Source of the DNA: Pigmentiphaga sp. NML080357
GTDB taxonomy: Bacteria; Pseudomonadota; Gammaproteobacteria; Burkholderiales; Burkholderiaceae_B
DNA length: 64,000 bases
Reading direction: 5' to 3'
Assembly (NCBI RefSeq): GCF_002188465.1
Contig: NZ_NINW01000037.1
Location: 310,001-374,000, forward strand
The notes beneath the pieces are model-generated. The model was given only the letters and a program-made list of their open reading frames with translations. It had not been told where the DNA came from and searched no databases. Shown piece after piece: positions 18,115 to 27,122 of this stretch. Numbering within the stretch: the first letter of the stretch is position 1; each line of letters starts with the position of its first letter. The translations under genes and the position numbers were made by a program.

Positions 18115-18486
18115 CTACCGCTTCACCGCCAGGTTGCCCGGCAGGCTGGAAAGGTAAGCCGCCACGTCCTCGATATCCTTGTCGGACAACTGGACGGCGA
18201 ACGCGCCCATGATGGCGTTCTTGCGGATGTTGGCCGAAGGAGCAGCGTTGGACTGGCCCCGGCGATAGGCCCGCAGGGCGTGCGCCAGGTAGTCCGCATG
18301 CTGGCCGGCCAGTTGCGGGTAGCTGGGATCGATCGAGGTCTTGGCGTCGGCGCCGTGGCACGAGGCGCAGTTGATGCGGTCGAACACCGCCTTGCCCGCG
18401 GCGATGTCGCCGGCGGCATGGGCCGGCAGGACGGCCGACAGGGAAAGCAAGGCAGCGGCAAAGGAAATGCGGTAGCTGTTGGTCAT
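18115..18486 (-). CDS. Periplasmic cytochrome c (class I, single heme)
   Basis: 123 residues with a signal peptide ending near PAHA. Heme motif CASCH (about residues 41-45) and downstream Met ligands (KNAIMGAFAV) indicate a soluble or loosely attached monoheme cytochrome c. The C-terminal LSDKDIEDVAAYLSSLPG helix is typical of the c4/c5 group. It follows the second cytochrome gene by ten bases and is surely co-transcribed. It is probably an electron carrier to a terminal oxidase or acceptor. Confidence 0.88.
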   Translation of the reverse strand: MTNSYRISFAAALLSLSAVLPAHAAGDIAAGKAVFDRINCASCHGADAKTSIDPSYPQLAGQHADYLAHALRAYRRGQSNAAPSANIRKNAIMGAFAVQLSDKDIEDVAAYLSSLPGNLAVKR

Positions 18487-18496
18487 GGTCGGGCGC

Positions 18497-18856
18497 TCAC
18501 TTCAAGCTCGAGTAATAGGCGGCCAGATCGGCGATGTCCTGCTCGGACAGGCTCTTGGCGATGCCAACCATGGAGGGATGCGAGCGGGCGCCGCTCGCGT
18601 ATTCCTTGAGCGCGGCCTCGATGTACTTGGCGTTCTGCCCCGCGATCATGGGGACTTGGTAGACCTCGGGGAAGCTGGCCTTGTAGCCGGGAATGCCATG
18701 GCAGCCTATGCACATGGAGTTCTTGTCACGGGCGGCTTCGGCATTGCCGGTGATGGTGGCAGGCTGGGCGGATTGGGCGGCGGCCGAGCCGACGACCGCA
18801 CAGGCGGCCAGGGCGGCCAGCGCGGGCAGCGCCCGCTTCGTTATGCTCAACTTCAT
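18497..18856 (-). CDS. Periplasmic cytochrome c (class I, single heme)
   Basis: 119 residues. Signal peptide (MKLSITKRALPALAALAACA...), heme motif CIGCH, a Met-bearing loop (HPSMVGIAKSL) and a C-terminal helix LSEQDIADLAAYYSSLK. Paired with the next cytochrome gene, the two resemble halves of a c4-type diheme protein encoded separately. First gene of the pair; the promoter must lie in 18857-19147, which otherwise holds no gene and also serves the divergent moxR gene. Confidence 0.88.
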   Translation of the reverse strand: MKLSITKRALPALAALAACAVVGSAAAQSAQPATITGNAEAARDKNSMCIGCHGIPGYKASFPEVYQVPMIAGQNAKYIEAALKEYASGARSHPSMVGIAKSLSEQDIADLAAYYSSLK

Positions 18857-19147
18857 TAGAACGCTCTATCAGAATCAAGAGAAATCCCGATACCGGGCGG
18901 CGAAACGACTGAGCGGCAACGCCCGGCCCCCACAGGCCAACGAAGCGTCTCCGTATTTCCATCCGGAAACCGTATTGTTCTACGACTGAAATGCCCGGTT
19001 CCCGTCTTATTTAACCGCTAATGATACATCAGGAACCGCCGGGCGCCGCAGCGGTCATCCGCACTCACACAATGCCGCTCCCCGGCCTCACCGGACTTTT
19101 CTATACTGGGTGCTTCGCCCCCGGTGGGCGCCAACGCCAGTCCGACC

Positions 19148-20023
19148 ATGCCCCAGCCCGTTCCGCCGTCCGCCGCCCGCTTCGAGGGTACCGACACCTA
19201 CGTCGCCACCGACGACCTCACCCTTGCCGTCAACGCCGCGCTGACGCTCGAGCGGCCGCTCCTGATCAAGGGCGAGCCCGGCACCGGCAAGACCATGCTG
19301 GCCGAGGAAGTCGCCCGGGCGCTGGGGCGGCCGCTGCTGCAGTGGCACATCAAGTCCACCACCAAGGCCCACCAGGGCCTCTACGAGTACGACGCGGTCT
19401 CCCGCCTGCGCGATTCGCAGCTGGGCGACGAAAAGGTGCGCGATATCACGAACTACATCGTGCGCGGGGTGCTGTGGCAGGCCTTCGCCTCCCAGGAACC
19501 GGTGGTGCTGCTGATCGACGAGATCGACAAGGCCGACATCGAATTCCCCAACGACCTCCTGCGCGAGCTGGACCGCATGGAGTTCCACGTGTACGAGACG
19601 CGGGAAACCGTGCGCGCCATCCACCGGCCGCTGGTCATCATCACGTCCAACAACGAAAAGGACCTGCCCGACGCGTTCCTGCGGCGCTGCTTCTTCCACT
19701 ACATCCGGTTTCCCGAGAAGGAGACCATGGAGCAGATCGTCAAGGTGCACTACCCCGGATTGAAGAAGGAGTTGCTGTCGGCGGCGCTGGACAGCTTCTT
19801 CCAGCTGCGCGAGACCCCCGGCCTGAAGAAAAAGCCGTCCACGTCCGAATTGCTGGACTGGCTCAAAGTCCTGCTGGCGGAAGACATTCCCCCGGAAGCC
19901 TTGAAAAGCAACGACCGCGAAGCCGCCGTGCCTCCACTGCACGGCGCGCTGCTGAAAAACGAACAAGACGTCCACCTGTTCGAACGCCTGGTCCTCATGG
20001 CGAGAAGCGGCAGGCGAGCATGA
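19148..20023 (+). CDS. MoxR-family AAA+ ATPase
   Basis: 291 residues. Walker A GEPGTGKT, Walker B LLIDEIDKAD and the sensor region IITSNNEKDLPDAFLRRCFFHYI identify a MoxR ATPase, a chaperone-like enzyme that acts with a vWA protein to mature or remodel client complexes. The vWA partner follows at 20137. An in-frame GTG at 19124 would add eight residues; neither start has a good ribosome site. TATACT at 19102-19107 is a plausible -10. The nearby cytochromes are divergent, so a link to them is only positional. Confidence 0.88.
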   Translation: MPQPVPPSAARFEGTDTYVATDDLTLAVNAALTLERPLLIKGEPGTGKTMLAEEVARALGRPLLQWHIKSTTKAHQGLYEYDAVSRLRDSQLGDEKVRDITNYIVRGVLWQAFASQEPVVLLIDEIDKADIEFPNDLLRELDRMEFHVYETRETVRAIHRPLVIITSNNEKDLPDAFLRRCFFHYIRFPEKETMEQIVKVHYPGLKKELLSAALDSFFQLRETPGLKKKPSTSELLDWLKVLLAEDIPPEALKSNDREAAVPPLHGALLKNEQDVHLFERLVLMARSGRRA

Positions 20024-20035
20024 ATCTGCATCGAT

Positions 20036-20133
20036 CCGCCTCTCGTGCCCGACCCAGGGTGCCGCGGATCCGGCTCCGCCGGTCCGCCAGCACCGCCCCC
20101 TGGGGGGCGCGCGTAAGCGCGTAGGGGGGACCG
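20036..20133 (-). repeat. Intergenic repeat, minus orientation, between moxR and vWA genes
   Basis: Read on the plus strand: CCCAGGGTGCCGCGGATCCG, the stem GGATCCGGCTCCGCCGGTCC, CGCCCCCTGGGGGGCGCGCG, and TAAGCGCGTAGGGGGG. It lies between two genes expected to be co-transcribed and ends 4 bases before the vWA ATG, so it may shape the mRNA between them. Confidence 0.8.
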
Positions 20134-20136
20134 GCC

Positions 20137-21309
20137 ATGCTCATTGATTTTTTTTACCATCTGCGCAAACACCAGCTGCCGGTCTCCATCAAGGAGTACC
20201 TGACGCTGCTGGAGGCGCTGTCGCGCCGGGTGATCGCGCCGTCGGTGGACGAGTTCTATCTGCTGGCCCGCATGACGCTGATCAAGGACGAGAGCCAGTT
20301 CGACCGCTACGACCGGGCATTCGCCAGCTACTACAAGGGCGTCGAGGCCGCCTTCCCTCCCGGCAAGGAGATTCCCGCCGAATGGCTGGTGCAGCGCTTC
20401 ATGCGCGAGCTCTCGCCCGAGGACAAGGCCGCGATCGAAAAGCTGGGCTGGGACAAGCTGATGCAACTGTTCCGACAGCGGCTGGAAGAACAGAAGGAAC
20501 GCCACGAGGGCGGCAGCAAGTGGATAGGCACGGGCGGCACCTCGCCTTTCGGCAGCGGGGGCTATCACCCAGAAGGCATACGCATCGGCAACGAAAGCGC
20601 CGGCAACCACGGCGCCGTCAAGGCCTGGGACATGCGCAGCTTCCGCGACTACGACGACCAGGTGGAACTGGGCACGCGCAACATCAAGGTGGCCCTGCGG
20701 CGGCTGCGCCGCTTCGCCCGCGAGGGCGCCGACCTGGAACTGGACTTGGACGACACGATACGCAGCACGGCCCGCAACGCGGGGCGCCTGGACATCCGCA
20801 TGGTGCCGGAACGGCACAACACGGTGAAGGTGCTGATGATGCTGGACGTGGGCGGTACGATGGACAGCCACATCCAGCGCATCGAAGAGCTGTTCTCGGC
20901 TGCGCGCAGCGAATTCAAGAACCTGGAAGTCTATTACTTCCACAATTGCCTGTACGACTGGGTATGGAAAAGCAACCGCCGGCGCCATGCCGAGCGCACC
21001 CATACCTGGGACGTCCTGCGCAAATACAACCCCGACTGGCGCCTGATCTTCGTCGGCGACGCCACCATGAGCCCATACGAGATCCTGCAGCCCGGCGGCT
21101 CGGTGGAATACCACAATGAAGAAGCCGGGGCCGTCTGGCTGCAGCGCATGGCCGCCGCCTACCCCCGCTTTGCCTGGCTCAACCCGGAGCCCGAGGGGCT
21201 GTGGCCCTACCGGCAATCCACCGATATCATCCGCAGGCTGATGCAGGGACGCATGTATCCGGTCACCCTGGGCGGCCTGGAACAGGCCATGCGCCTGCTG
21301 TCCAAGTAG
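20137..21309 (+). CDS. vWA domain protein, CoxE-like partner of MoxR
   Basis: 390 residues. The N-terminal half (LIDFFYHLRKHQLPVSIKEYL) is typical of CoxE-like vWA proteins found with MoxR ATPases. The vWA domain fills the C-terminal half. Its metal site reads LDVGGTMDSH in place of DxSxS, and LIFVGDATMSPYEI supplies the later Asp, so the MIDAS is degenerate. A low-complexity Gly/Ser stretch (GTGGTSPFGSGGYHPEG) near residues 130-147 links the halves. It likely acts with the MoxR protein on an unknown client. Confidence 0.85.
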   Translation: MLIDFFYHLRKHQLPVSIKEYLTLLEALSRRVIAPSVDEFYLLARMTLIKDESQFDRYDRAFASYYKGVEAAFPPGKEIPAEWLVQRFMRELSPEDKAAIEKLGWDKLMQLFRQRLEEQKERHEGGSKWIGTGGTSPFGSGGYHPEGIRIGNESAGNHGAVKAWDMRSFRDYDDQVELGTRNIKVALRRLRRFAREGADLELDLDDTIRSTARNAGRLDIRMVPERHNTVKVLMMLDVGGTMDSHIQRIEELFSAARSEFKNLEVYYFHNCLYDWVWKSNRRRHAERTHTWDVLRKYNPDWRLIFVGDATMSPYEILQPGGSVEYHNEEAGAVWLQRMAAAYPRFAWLNPEPEGLWPYRQSTDIIRRLMQGRMYPVTLGGLEQAMRLLSK

Positions 21310-21384
21310 ATCCGCGGCCGCGCGGCGGGAACGTTGGCGCGATTCACCACTCCAACTCACTTCTTGAACGGTTCGACTTTCCCT

Positions 21385-24159
21385 ATGCCATCATCGCTTA
21401 CCGCTTTCCGATCCGGCAGCCTGGGCCGGGCCCTGGCCTGCGTCGCGCTGTCCATGACCGCCTTGCTGCCGCCTTCGGCGCAGGCCGCCCGGGCATCGGA
21501 CTCCCTGCCCGCGGGCGTACAGAAGGTCACCGCCGTCGAAGGCATCAACGAATACCGCCTTCCCAACGGCCTGCGCATCCTGCTGGCGCCCGACCAGTCC
21601 AAGCCCACGACCACGGTCAACATGACCTACCTCGTGGGGTCGCGCCAGGAAAACTACGGCGAAACCGGCATGGCGCACCTGCTCGAGCACATGCTGTTCA
21701 AGGGCACGCCCACGATGCGCAACGCGCTGGCCGAATTCTCGCGCCGCGGGCTGCAAGCCAACGGCAGCACCTGGACCGACCGCACCAATTATTTCGCCAG
21801 TTTCGCCGCCAACGAGGAGAACCTCGACTGGTACCTGAAGTGGCAGGCCGACGCCATGGTCAATTCACTGATCGCGCGCAAGGACCTGGACTCGGAAATG
21901 ACCGTGGTGCGCAACGAGATGGAAAGCGGCGAGAACAATCCGTTCCGCGTGCTGATGAGCAAGATGATGGCCTCGGCCTATCAGTGGCACAACTACGGCA
22001 AGACGACGATAGGCGCGCGCTCCGACGTGGAGAACGTCGACATCGGCCGCCTGCAGGCTTTCTACCGCACCTACTACCAGCCCGACAACGCCGTGCTGAT
22101 CGTCTCGGGCCAGTTCGACGAAGCCAAGACCCTGGCGGTCATCGCCCGCACCTTCGGCAAGATACCCAAGCCCAAGCGCACCCTCCCCCGGCTCTACACC
22201 GAGGAACCGGTGCAGGACGGCGAGCGCAGCGTCACGCTGCGCCGATCGGGCGGCTCGCCCATGGTCGCCGCCATGTACCATACGCCCCAAGGCGGAGCGG
22301 CCGATTCCGCGGCCATGGAAATGCTGGCGAGCATCCTGGGCGACGCGCCCTCGGGCCGGCTGTACAAGGCGCTGGTAGAGACCAAGCTGGCCGCCTCGAC
22401 CTTCGGCTTCACCTTCGGCATGCGCGACCCCGGCATCGTCATGATGGGCGTCCAGCTGCAGCCCGGCGCCGACGTGGACGCCGCGCGCGCGAAGATGCTC
22501 GAGACCATCGAATCCCTCAAGTCTCATCCGGTGACCGAGGAGGAGCTTGAGCGGGCGCGCACCCGCTGGCTCAAGGACTGGGACATGGCCTACAGCGATC
22601 CGCAGAAAGTGGGCGTGTCGCTGTCCGAGAGCATCGCCCAGGGCGACTGGAGGCTGTTCTTCCTGACCCGCGACCGCATCCGCGACCTCAAGCTGGCCGA
22701 CGTGCAGCGCGTGGCGGAGAACTACCTGCTGCAGTCGAACCGCACCCTGGGCACCTATATCCCGACCGATAATCCGCAGCGGGCGCCCGCCCCGCAACCG
22801 CTGGACCTGGAGGCCGAGCTCAAGGGCTACAAGGGCGACACTGACTTCGTGCAAGCCGAGGCCTTCGACGCCACGCCGGCCAACATCGACGCGCGTACCC
22901 AGCGCAAGACCCTGAACCTGCCCAACGGCCCGGTCAAGCTGGCGCTGTTGCCCAAGTCGACGCGCGGCCGCCTGGTCAACGCGCGGCTGGTGGTGCAATT
23001 CGGCGACGCCGAATCGCTGCGCGGCCAGCGCGAGATCGCCAGCGCCGTGGGCGCGCTGCTGGACAACGGCACCGCCACGATGACCCGCCAGCAGATCCAG
23101 GACCGCTTCGACGCCCTGCGCGCCGACGTCGGCTTTGCCGCCGGCGGCACCAGCGCCGTGGTGGACATCTCCACCACGCGGGACAATCTTCCCGCCACGC
23201 TGGAACTGGTGCTGGACATCCTGCGCAATGCCAGCTTCCCCGAAGACCAACTGGACGAATACCGCCGCCGCGGCCTGGCCTCGGTGGAAAGCGCGCGCCA
23301 GGAGCCCACGGCCGTCGCCCAGCTGGCCCTGGCCCGGCACGACAACCCATGGCCGGCCGACGACTTGCGCTACACGCCCAGTTTCGACGAGCAGGAAGCC
23401 GCCTACAAGGCGCTGACGCGCGATGCCCTGGTGCAGTTCCACGACCGCTTCTACGGCGCGGGACGCATCCGCCTGGCAGCCGTCGGCGACTTCGACCCGG
23501 CCGCCGCCGAGCAGGCGCTGACCAAGGGCCTGGCGGGATGGAAGCAGGCGCCCGCCTACACCCGCGTGCCGGACCCCTACCATGCCGTGCCCGCCCAGCG
23601 CTTCGACCTTTCCCTGCCGGACAAGGCCAATGCCTTCTATTTGTCCACCATGCCGGTCAAGCTGCAGGACACCGATCCGGACTACCCGGCGGCGCTGCTC
23701 GCCAACTACCTGCTGGGCAGCTCCGAGACCTCGCGCCTGTGGATGCGGGTACGCGAGCGCGAGGGGCTGTCCTACAACGTGCGCAGCCAGTTGTCGGCTT
23801 CGGCGTACGAACCCTCGGGGCAATGGAGCATGTACGCCATCTATGCGCCCAGCAACCGGGCACGCCTGGAGGCGGTGATCAAGGAGGAAATCGACCGCGT
23901 CCTGCGCGACGGCTTCAGCGAGGAAGAGGTCAAGGACGGGATCGCCTCGCTGATGAACCTGCGGCATCTGGTCCGGGCGCAAGACCGGCGCCTGGTGAAC
24001 GCGTGGTCGGACTACCTGGACCTGGGCCGCACCTTCGCCTTCGCCGCCGAATCGGACCGTAAACTGCAAGCTCTGACGGCCTCGCAAGTGAACGCTGCGC
24101 TGCGCAAGTACTTCAAGCCGGAGGACTTCAGCACGGCGGTGGCGGGAACGTTCAAGTAG
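21385..24159 (+). CDS. M16 family zinc metallopeptidase (pitrilysin/PqqL-like), periplasmic
   Basis: 924 residues. A signal peptide (about residues 1-34, ending AQA) precedes two M16 repeats. The inverted zinc motif HLLEH (in MAHLLEHMLFKGTP) with a downstream Glu in RNEMESGENNP makes the first repeat catalytic. The second repeat (from about residue 520) lacks HxxEH and is structural, as in the family. It probably degrades peptides in the periplasm. A TTG at 21334 is in frame but lacks support; ATG 21385 gives a clean signal peptide. It follows the vWA gene by 75 bases, with no evident functional link. Confidence 0.88.
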   Translation: MPSSLTAFRSGSLGRALACVALSMTALLPPSAQAARASDSLPAGVQKVTAVEGINEYRLPNGLRILLAPDQSKPTTTVNMTYLVGSRQENYGETGMAHLLEHMLFKGTPTMRNALAEFSRRGLQANGSTWTDRTNYFASFAANEENLDWYLKWQADAMVNSLIARKDLDSEMTVVRNEMESGENNPFRVLMSKMMASAYQWHNYGKTTIGARSDVENVDIGRLQAFYRTYYQPDNAVLIVSGQFDEAKTLAVIARTFGKIPKPKRTLPRLYTEEPVQDGERSVTLRRSGGSPMVAAMYHTPQGGAADSAAMEMLASILGDAPSGRLYKALVETKLAASTFGFTFGMRDPGIVMMGVQLQPGADVDAARAKMLETIESLKSHPVTEEELERARTRWLKDWDMAYSDPQKVGVSLSESIAQGDWRLFFLTRDRIRDLKLADVQRVAENYLLQSNRTLGTYIPTDNPQRAPAPQPLDLEAELKGYKGDTDFVQAEAFDATPANIDARTQRKTLNLPNGPVKLALLPKSTRGRLVNARLVVQFGDAESLRGQREIASAVGALLDNGTATMTRQQIQDRFDALRADVGFAAGGTSAVVDISTTRDNLPATLELVLDILRNASFPEDQLDEYRRRGLASVESARQEPTAVAQLALARHDNPWPADDLRYTPSFDEQEAAYKALTRDALVQFHDRFYGAGRIRLAAVGDFDPAAAEQALTKGLAGWKQAPAYTRVPDPYHAVPAQRFDLSLPDKANAFYLSTMPVKLQDTDPDYPAALLANYLLGSSETSRLWMRVREREGLSYNVRSQLSASAYEPSGQWSMYAIYAPSNRARLEAVIKEEIDRVLRDGFSEEEVKDGIASLMNLRHLVRAQDRRLVNAWSDYLDLGRTFAFAAESDRKLQALTASQVNAALRKYFKPEDFSTAVAGTFK

Positions 24160-24198
24160 GCGCTTGGCCGGGGCTGCCTGGAGGGAGCCCCGGCCGGG

Positions 24199-25119
24199 CT
24201 ACAGGACGTCCATGCCCGCGAGCTCGTCGCGCGCGATTTCCACGAAGGCCTCGGCAGCCGGCGACAGGCTGCGGCCGTGTTTGTGCACCAGCGAGAAATC
24301 AATAGGCACTCGCGGGCCCACCAGCCGGCAGCGCGTCAGATTCTCGTAGGGCATGCGCGCCGCGAGCGCCGATGCCCACATCGATACTCCCAGCCCGCTG
24401 GCCGTCATCCAGAACGCCGAGGACAGGAAATTCACCTCGTGCACCACGTTGAGCGCCACGCCGGCACCTGCCGCGGCCGCTTCCATCCGGCGGCGCATTC
24501 CGTAGGCCAGTCCCTGACGCACGGCAATCACCGGCTCCTTGGCCAGTTCGCGCCAACGCACCTGGCGACGGCGCGCCAGCGGGTGGTCCGTTGCGCAGAC
24601 CAGGCAGAGGTGGTCGCGGAGCAGCAAGCGGGATGCCAGCAGCGGGTCCTCGCGTTCCGGCGTACCGATGCCGAAATCCACGGGCTCCGACGACACCTTG
24701 GCCAGGAACTGATCCGGCGCGCAGTCGTCCAGCACCAGCTGAACGCCAGGATAAGCGTCGCGGAACCGCCGCACCACGCCCGGCATCAGGACGCTGCCTA
24801 CGGTAGCGGTGACGGCTACGTGCACGCGGCCGATGCGACAATCGCCCATGTCTTGCATCCGCGTGCCGAGCCACGCTACGTCGCCCAGTATGCGCTCGGC
24901 AGCCGCGATGATCTCCTGGGCCGCCTGGGTCGGCACCAGCGACCGCGAGGTCCGGTCGAACAGCCTCAGGTTCAACGCGGATTCCATCTGCCTGAGCATG
25001 GTGCTGACGGCCGACTCCGTCACGGAAAGCCGGCTTGCCGCAGTCGCGAGCTTGCCGAGCCGATAGACGGCGACGAAGGCCCGCAGTTGCCGCAGGGTCA
25101 GCTGGGTCTCGATGCTCAT
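24199..25119 (-). CDS. LysR family transcriptional regulator
   Basis: 306 residues. The HTH lies at about residues 8-67 (LTLRQLRAFVAVYRLGKLATAASRL... followed by MLRQMESALNLRLFDRTSRS) and is followed by a LysR substrate domain. It is divergent from the aldolase-Bug-dehydrogenase genes, the classic arrangement for a LysR activator of its neighbours. A palindrome at 25141-25156, 22 bases before its start, is the likely binding site. The inducer is presumably a carboxylic acid handled by those genes. Confidence 0.93.
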   Translation of the reverse strand: MSIETQLTLRQLRAFVAVYRLGKLATAASRLSVTESAVSTMLRQMESALNLRLFDRTSRSLVPTQAAQEIIAAAERILGDVAWLGTRMQDMGDCRIGRVHVAVTATVGSVLMPGVVRRFRDAYPGVQLVLDDCAPDQFLAKVSSEPVDFGIGTPEREDPLLASRLLLRDHLCLVCATDHPLARRRQVRWRELAKEPVIAVRQGLAYGMRRRMEAAAAGAGVALNVVHEVNFLSSAFWMTASGLGVSMWASALAARMPYENLTRCRLVGPRVPIDFSLVHKHGRSLSPAAEAFVEIARDELAGMDVL

Positions 25120-25140
25120 TCAGATTTTTCTCAAGTTTCG

Positions 25141-25156
25141 ATCAAAATGTTTTGAT
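25141..25156. promoter_or_regulatory. Palindromic LysR-type operator candidate
   Basis: ATCAAAATGTTTTGAT has 7-base arms around a 2-base centre and lies between the divergent lysR and aldolase genes. Its outer T...A spacing is near the T-N11-A pattern of LysR sites. Confidence 0.5.
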
Positions 25157-25264
25157 TGGCTTCGGCACGGACAGGCGATTCAATGCGCAGAGGGCGCGCG
25201 GCGGGAATACTCTACTCCAAGCGCGGCCGCTCTGCCTTGCACGATTGAACACGCTCAGGAATCC

Positions 25265-26056
25265 ATGCAGACCGATATCGCCGCCCTTTCCAGCCCCGCG
25301 TCGCGCACCGAAGAATGGCAAATGCGCGTGGATCTGGCCGCCTGCTACCGGCTCCATGCCCACTATGGCTGGACCGATCTCATCTACACGCATATCTCGG
25401 CGCGCGTACCGGGCGCCGAAGAGCACTTCCTGCTCAATCCCTTCGGGCTGATGTTCGACGAGGTCTGCGCCTCGAACCTCGTCAAGATCGACATCGACGG
25501 CAACATCGTGGAACCCACGCCGCATCCGGTCCATCGCGCCGGGTTCGTCATCCACAGCGCCATCCATGCCGCGCGCCCGGATGCGCGCTGCGTCATCCAT
25601 GCCCATACCCGGGCTGGCATGGCGGTATCGGCGATGAAGTGCGGACTCCTGCCGCTGACCCAGCACGCCATGCTGTTCCACGGCAAGGTCGCCTACCACG
25701 ACAGCGAGGGGCTGGCCAACCAGGTCGCCGAACGCGAACGCCTGGCCGCCGATCTCGGCGACAAGCCCGTCATGATCCTGCGCAACCACGGCACGCTGGT
25801 GGCCGGCGCAAGCATCGGCCAGGCGTTCGCAATGATGTGGCACCTCGAAATGGCCATGCAGGCCCAGGTGGATGCGCTGGCCAGCGGCCAGGAATTGACT
25901 CTTCCCGACTCCGCCCTGGCCGACAAGATCTCCGCGGCCGGCTTCCGTCCGCCCGGCACGGTCCGCTCGGACGGAACCGTCAGTCCCCTGGGCAACCTCG
26001 AATGGCCCGCGCTCTTGCGCATGCTGGACCGCAAGGATCCGTCCTATCGCACTTGA
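25265..26056 (+). CDS. Class II aldolase/adducin family protein
   Basis: 263 residues. The zinc-site pair HAHT (in CVIHAHTRAG) and the later His in LRNHGTLVAG match class II aldolases such as fuculose-phosphate aldolase and the decarboxylase-like members. LIYTHISARVPG and FLLNPFGLMFDEV are usual N-terminal motifs. Bug and 2-hydroxyacid dehydrogenase neighbours point to a hydroxyacid or sugar-acid substrate rather than a sugar phosphate. The frame is open to 25112, but the conserved N-terminus fits the ATG at 25265. Likely under the divergent LysR regulator. Confidence 0.85.
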   Translation: MQTDIAALSSPASRTEEWQMRVDLAACYRLHAHYGWTDLIYTHISARVPGAEEHFLLNPFGLMFDEVCASNLVKIDIDGNIVEPTPHPVHRAGFVIHSAIHAARPDARCVIHAHTRAGMAVSAMKCGLLPLTQHAMLFHGKVAYHDSEGLANQVAERERLAADLGDKPVMILRNHGTLVAGASIGQAFAMMWHLEMAMQAQVDALASGQELTLPDSALADKISAAGFRPPGTVRSDGTVSPLGNLEWPALLRMLDRKDPSYRT

Positions 26057-26146
26057 TTCACCCCATCGCATCCGGCCCGCCACCGGCGCGCGCCGGCCTC
26101 ACGACAAAAACGCAGCGCGGCAAGAGCCGCGCGCAAGGAGACAGGC

Positions 26147-27118
26147 ATGTTCCATCGTTGCCGCTATCTGTTCGCCGGCCTGGCCGCCGCGCTGGCCCTG
26201 GCGGCCGCGCCCGCCCACGCCTATCCCGACAGGCCGATACGCATCATCATTCCGTACGCGCCGGGAGGCGGTGCGGACGGCTTGTCCCGCCTGCTTGCGC
26301 AGCGCCTGGAAAAAACCCTGGGCCAGCCCGTGCTGGTCGAATCGCGCTCCGGTGGCAATACCGTGATCGCCGCGCAAGCGGTCGCGCGGGCCGCCCCCGA
26401 TGGCTACACGCTGTTGATGACGGGCGGTTCGACCATGTCCCTGATCCCGCTCACCAGCAAGCAGGTACCCTACGACGTCCGGGCCGACTTCGCCCCCATC
26501 AGCATGCTGTCCAAGGGCCCGTACCTTCTTTGCGTGTCGGCCGAACTCGGCGCCAATACGCTGGACGAGGTGCTCGCCATGGCGCGGGCCAAGCCCGGCG
26601 CGCTGTCGTATGCGTCCAATGCCATTGGCGGCTCCGCCCACCTTGGCATGGAACTGCTTGCCCAGCGGGCCGACGTGCGGCTCAACCACGTCCCCTACAA
26701 GGGCTTTGCCCCCGCGATCGCCGACGTGGTGTCGGGACGCACGCCGCTGGCCATGCTGGACCAGGCCGCGTTGGGAGGATTCGGCAAGTCGGGCCGCATC
26801 AAGGTACTGGCTGCCACGTCGCTGCAACGCTCCAGCATGTATCCGGACGTGCCGACCCTGGCCGAACTGGGCTTCCCCGGCTATGAGCTGGAAACGTGGT
26901 TCGCGCTCTACGCCCCGGCGCGCACGCCGAGCGCGATCATCGACAAGCTTGGCGATGAAATCCGGGCGTGGCTGGCGACACCGGAAGCCCGGCAGGCACT
27001 GAACTCACTCGGCCAGGAAGCCGCGCCGTCCACCGCCAGCGCGGTACGGGCCCGCATCGAAAGCGAACAGCAGTCCTACGGGCCGCTGATCTCGGCGGCG
27101 AAGATCAGCACGGACTGA
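26147..27118 (+). CDS. Bug/TctC-family periplasmic binding protein (LysR locus)
   Basis: 323 residues. Signal peptide cleaving near AHA, then YPDRPIRIIIPYAPGGGADGLSR and the AAPDGYTLLM motif. A strong AAGGAGA precedes the ATG. No TctA or TctB gene lies near, so this is another orphan solute-binding protein. Position between an aldolase and a 2-hydroxyacid dehydrogenase suggests it captures the hydroxyacid or aldonate that these enzymes use. Confidence 0.92.
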   Translation: MFHRCRYLFAGLAAALALAAAPAHAYPDRPIRIIIPYAPGGGADGLSRLLAQRLEKTLGQPVLVESRSGGNTVIAAQAVARAAPDGYTLLMTGGSTMSLIPLTSKQVPYDVRADFAPISMLSKGPYLLCVSAELGANTLDEVLAMARAKPGALSYASNAIGGSAHLGMELLAQRADVRLNHVPYKGFAPAIADVVSGRTPLAMLDQAALGGFGKSGRIKVLAATSLQRSSMYPDVPTLAELGFPGYELETWFALYAPARTPSAIIDKLGDEIRAWLATPEARQALNSLGQEAAPSTASAVRARIESEQQSYGPLISAAKISTD

Positions 27119-27122
27119 TGCC

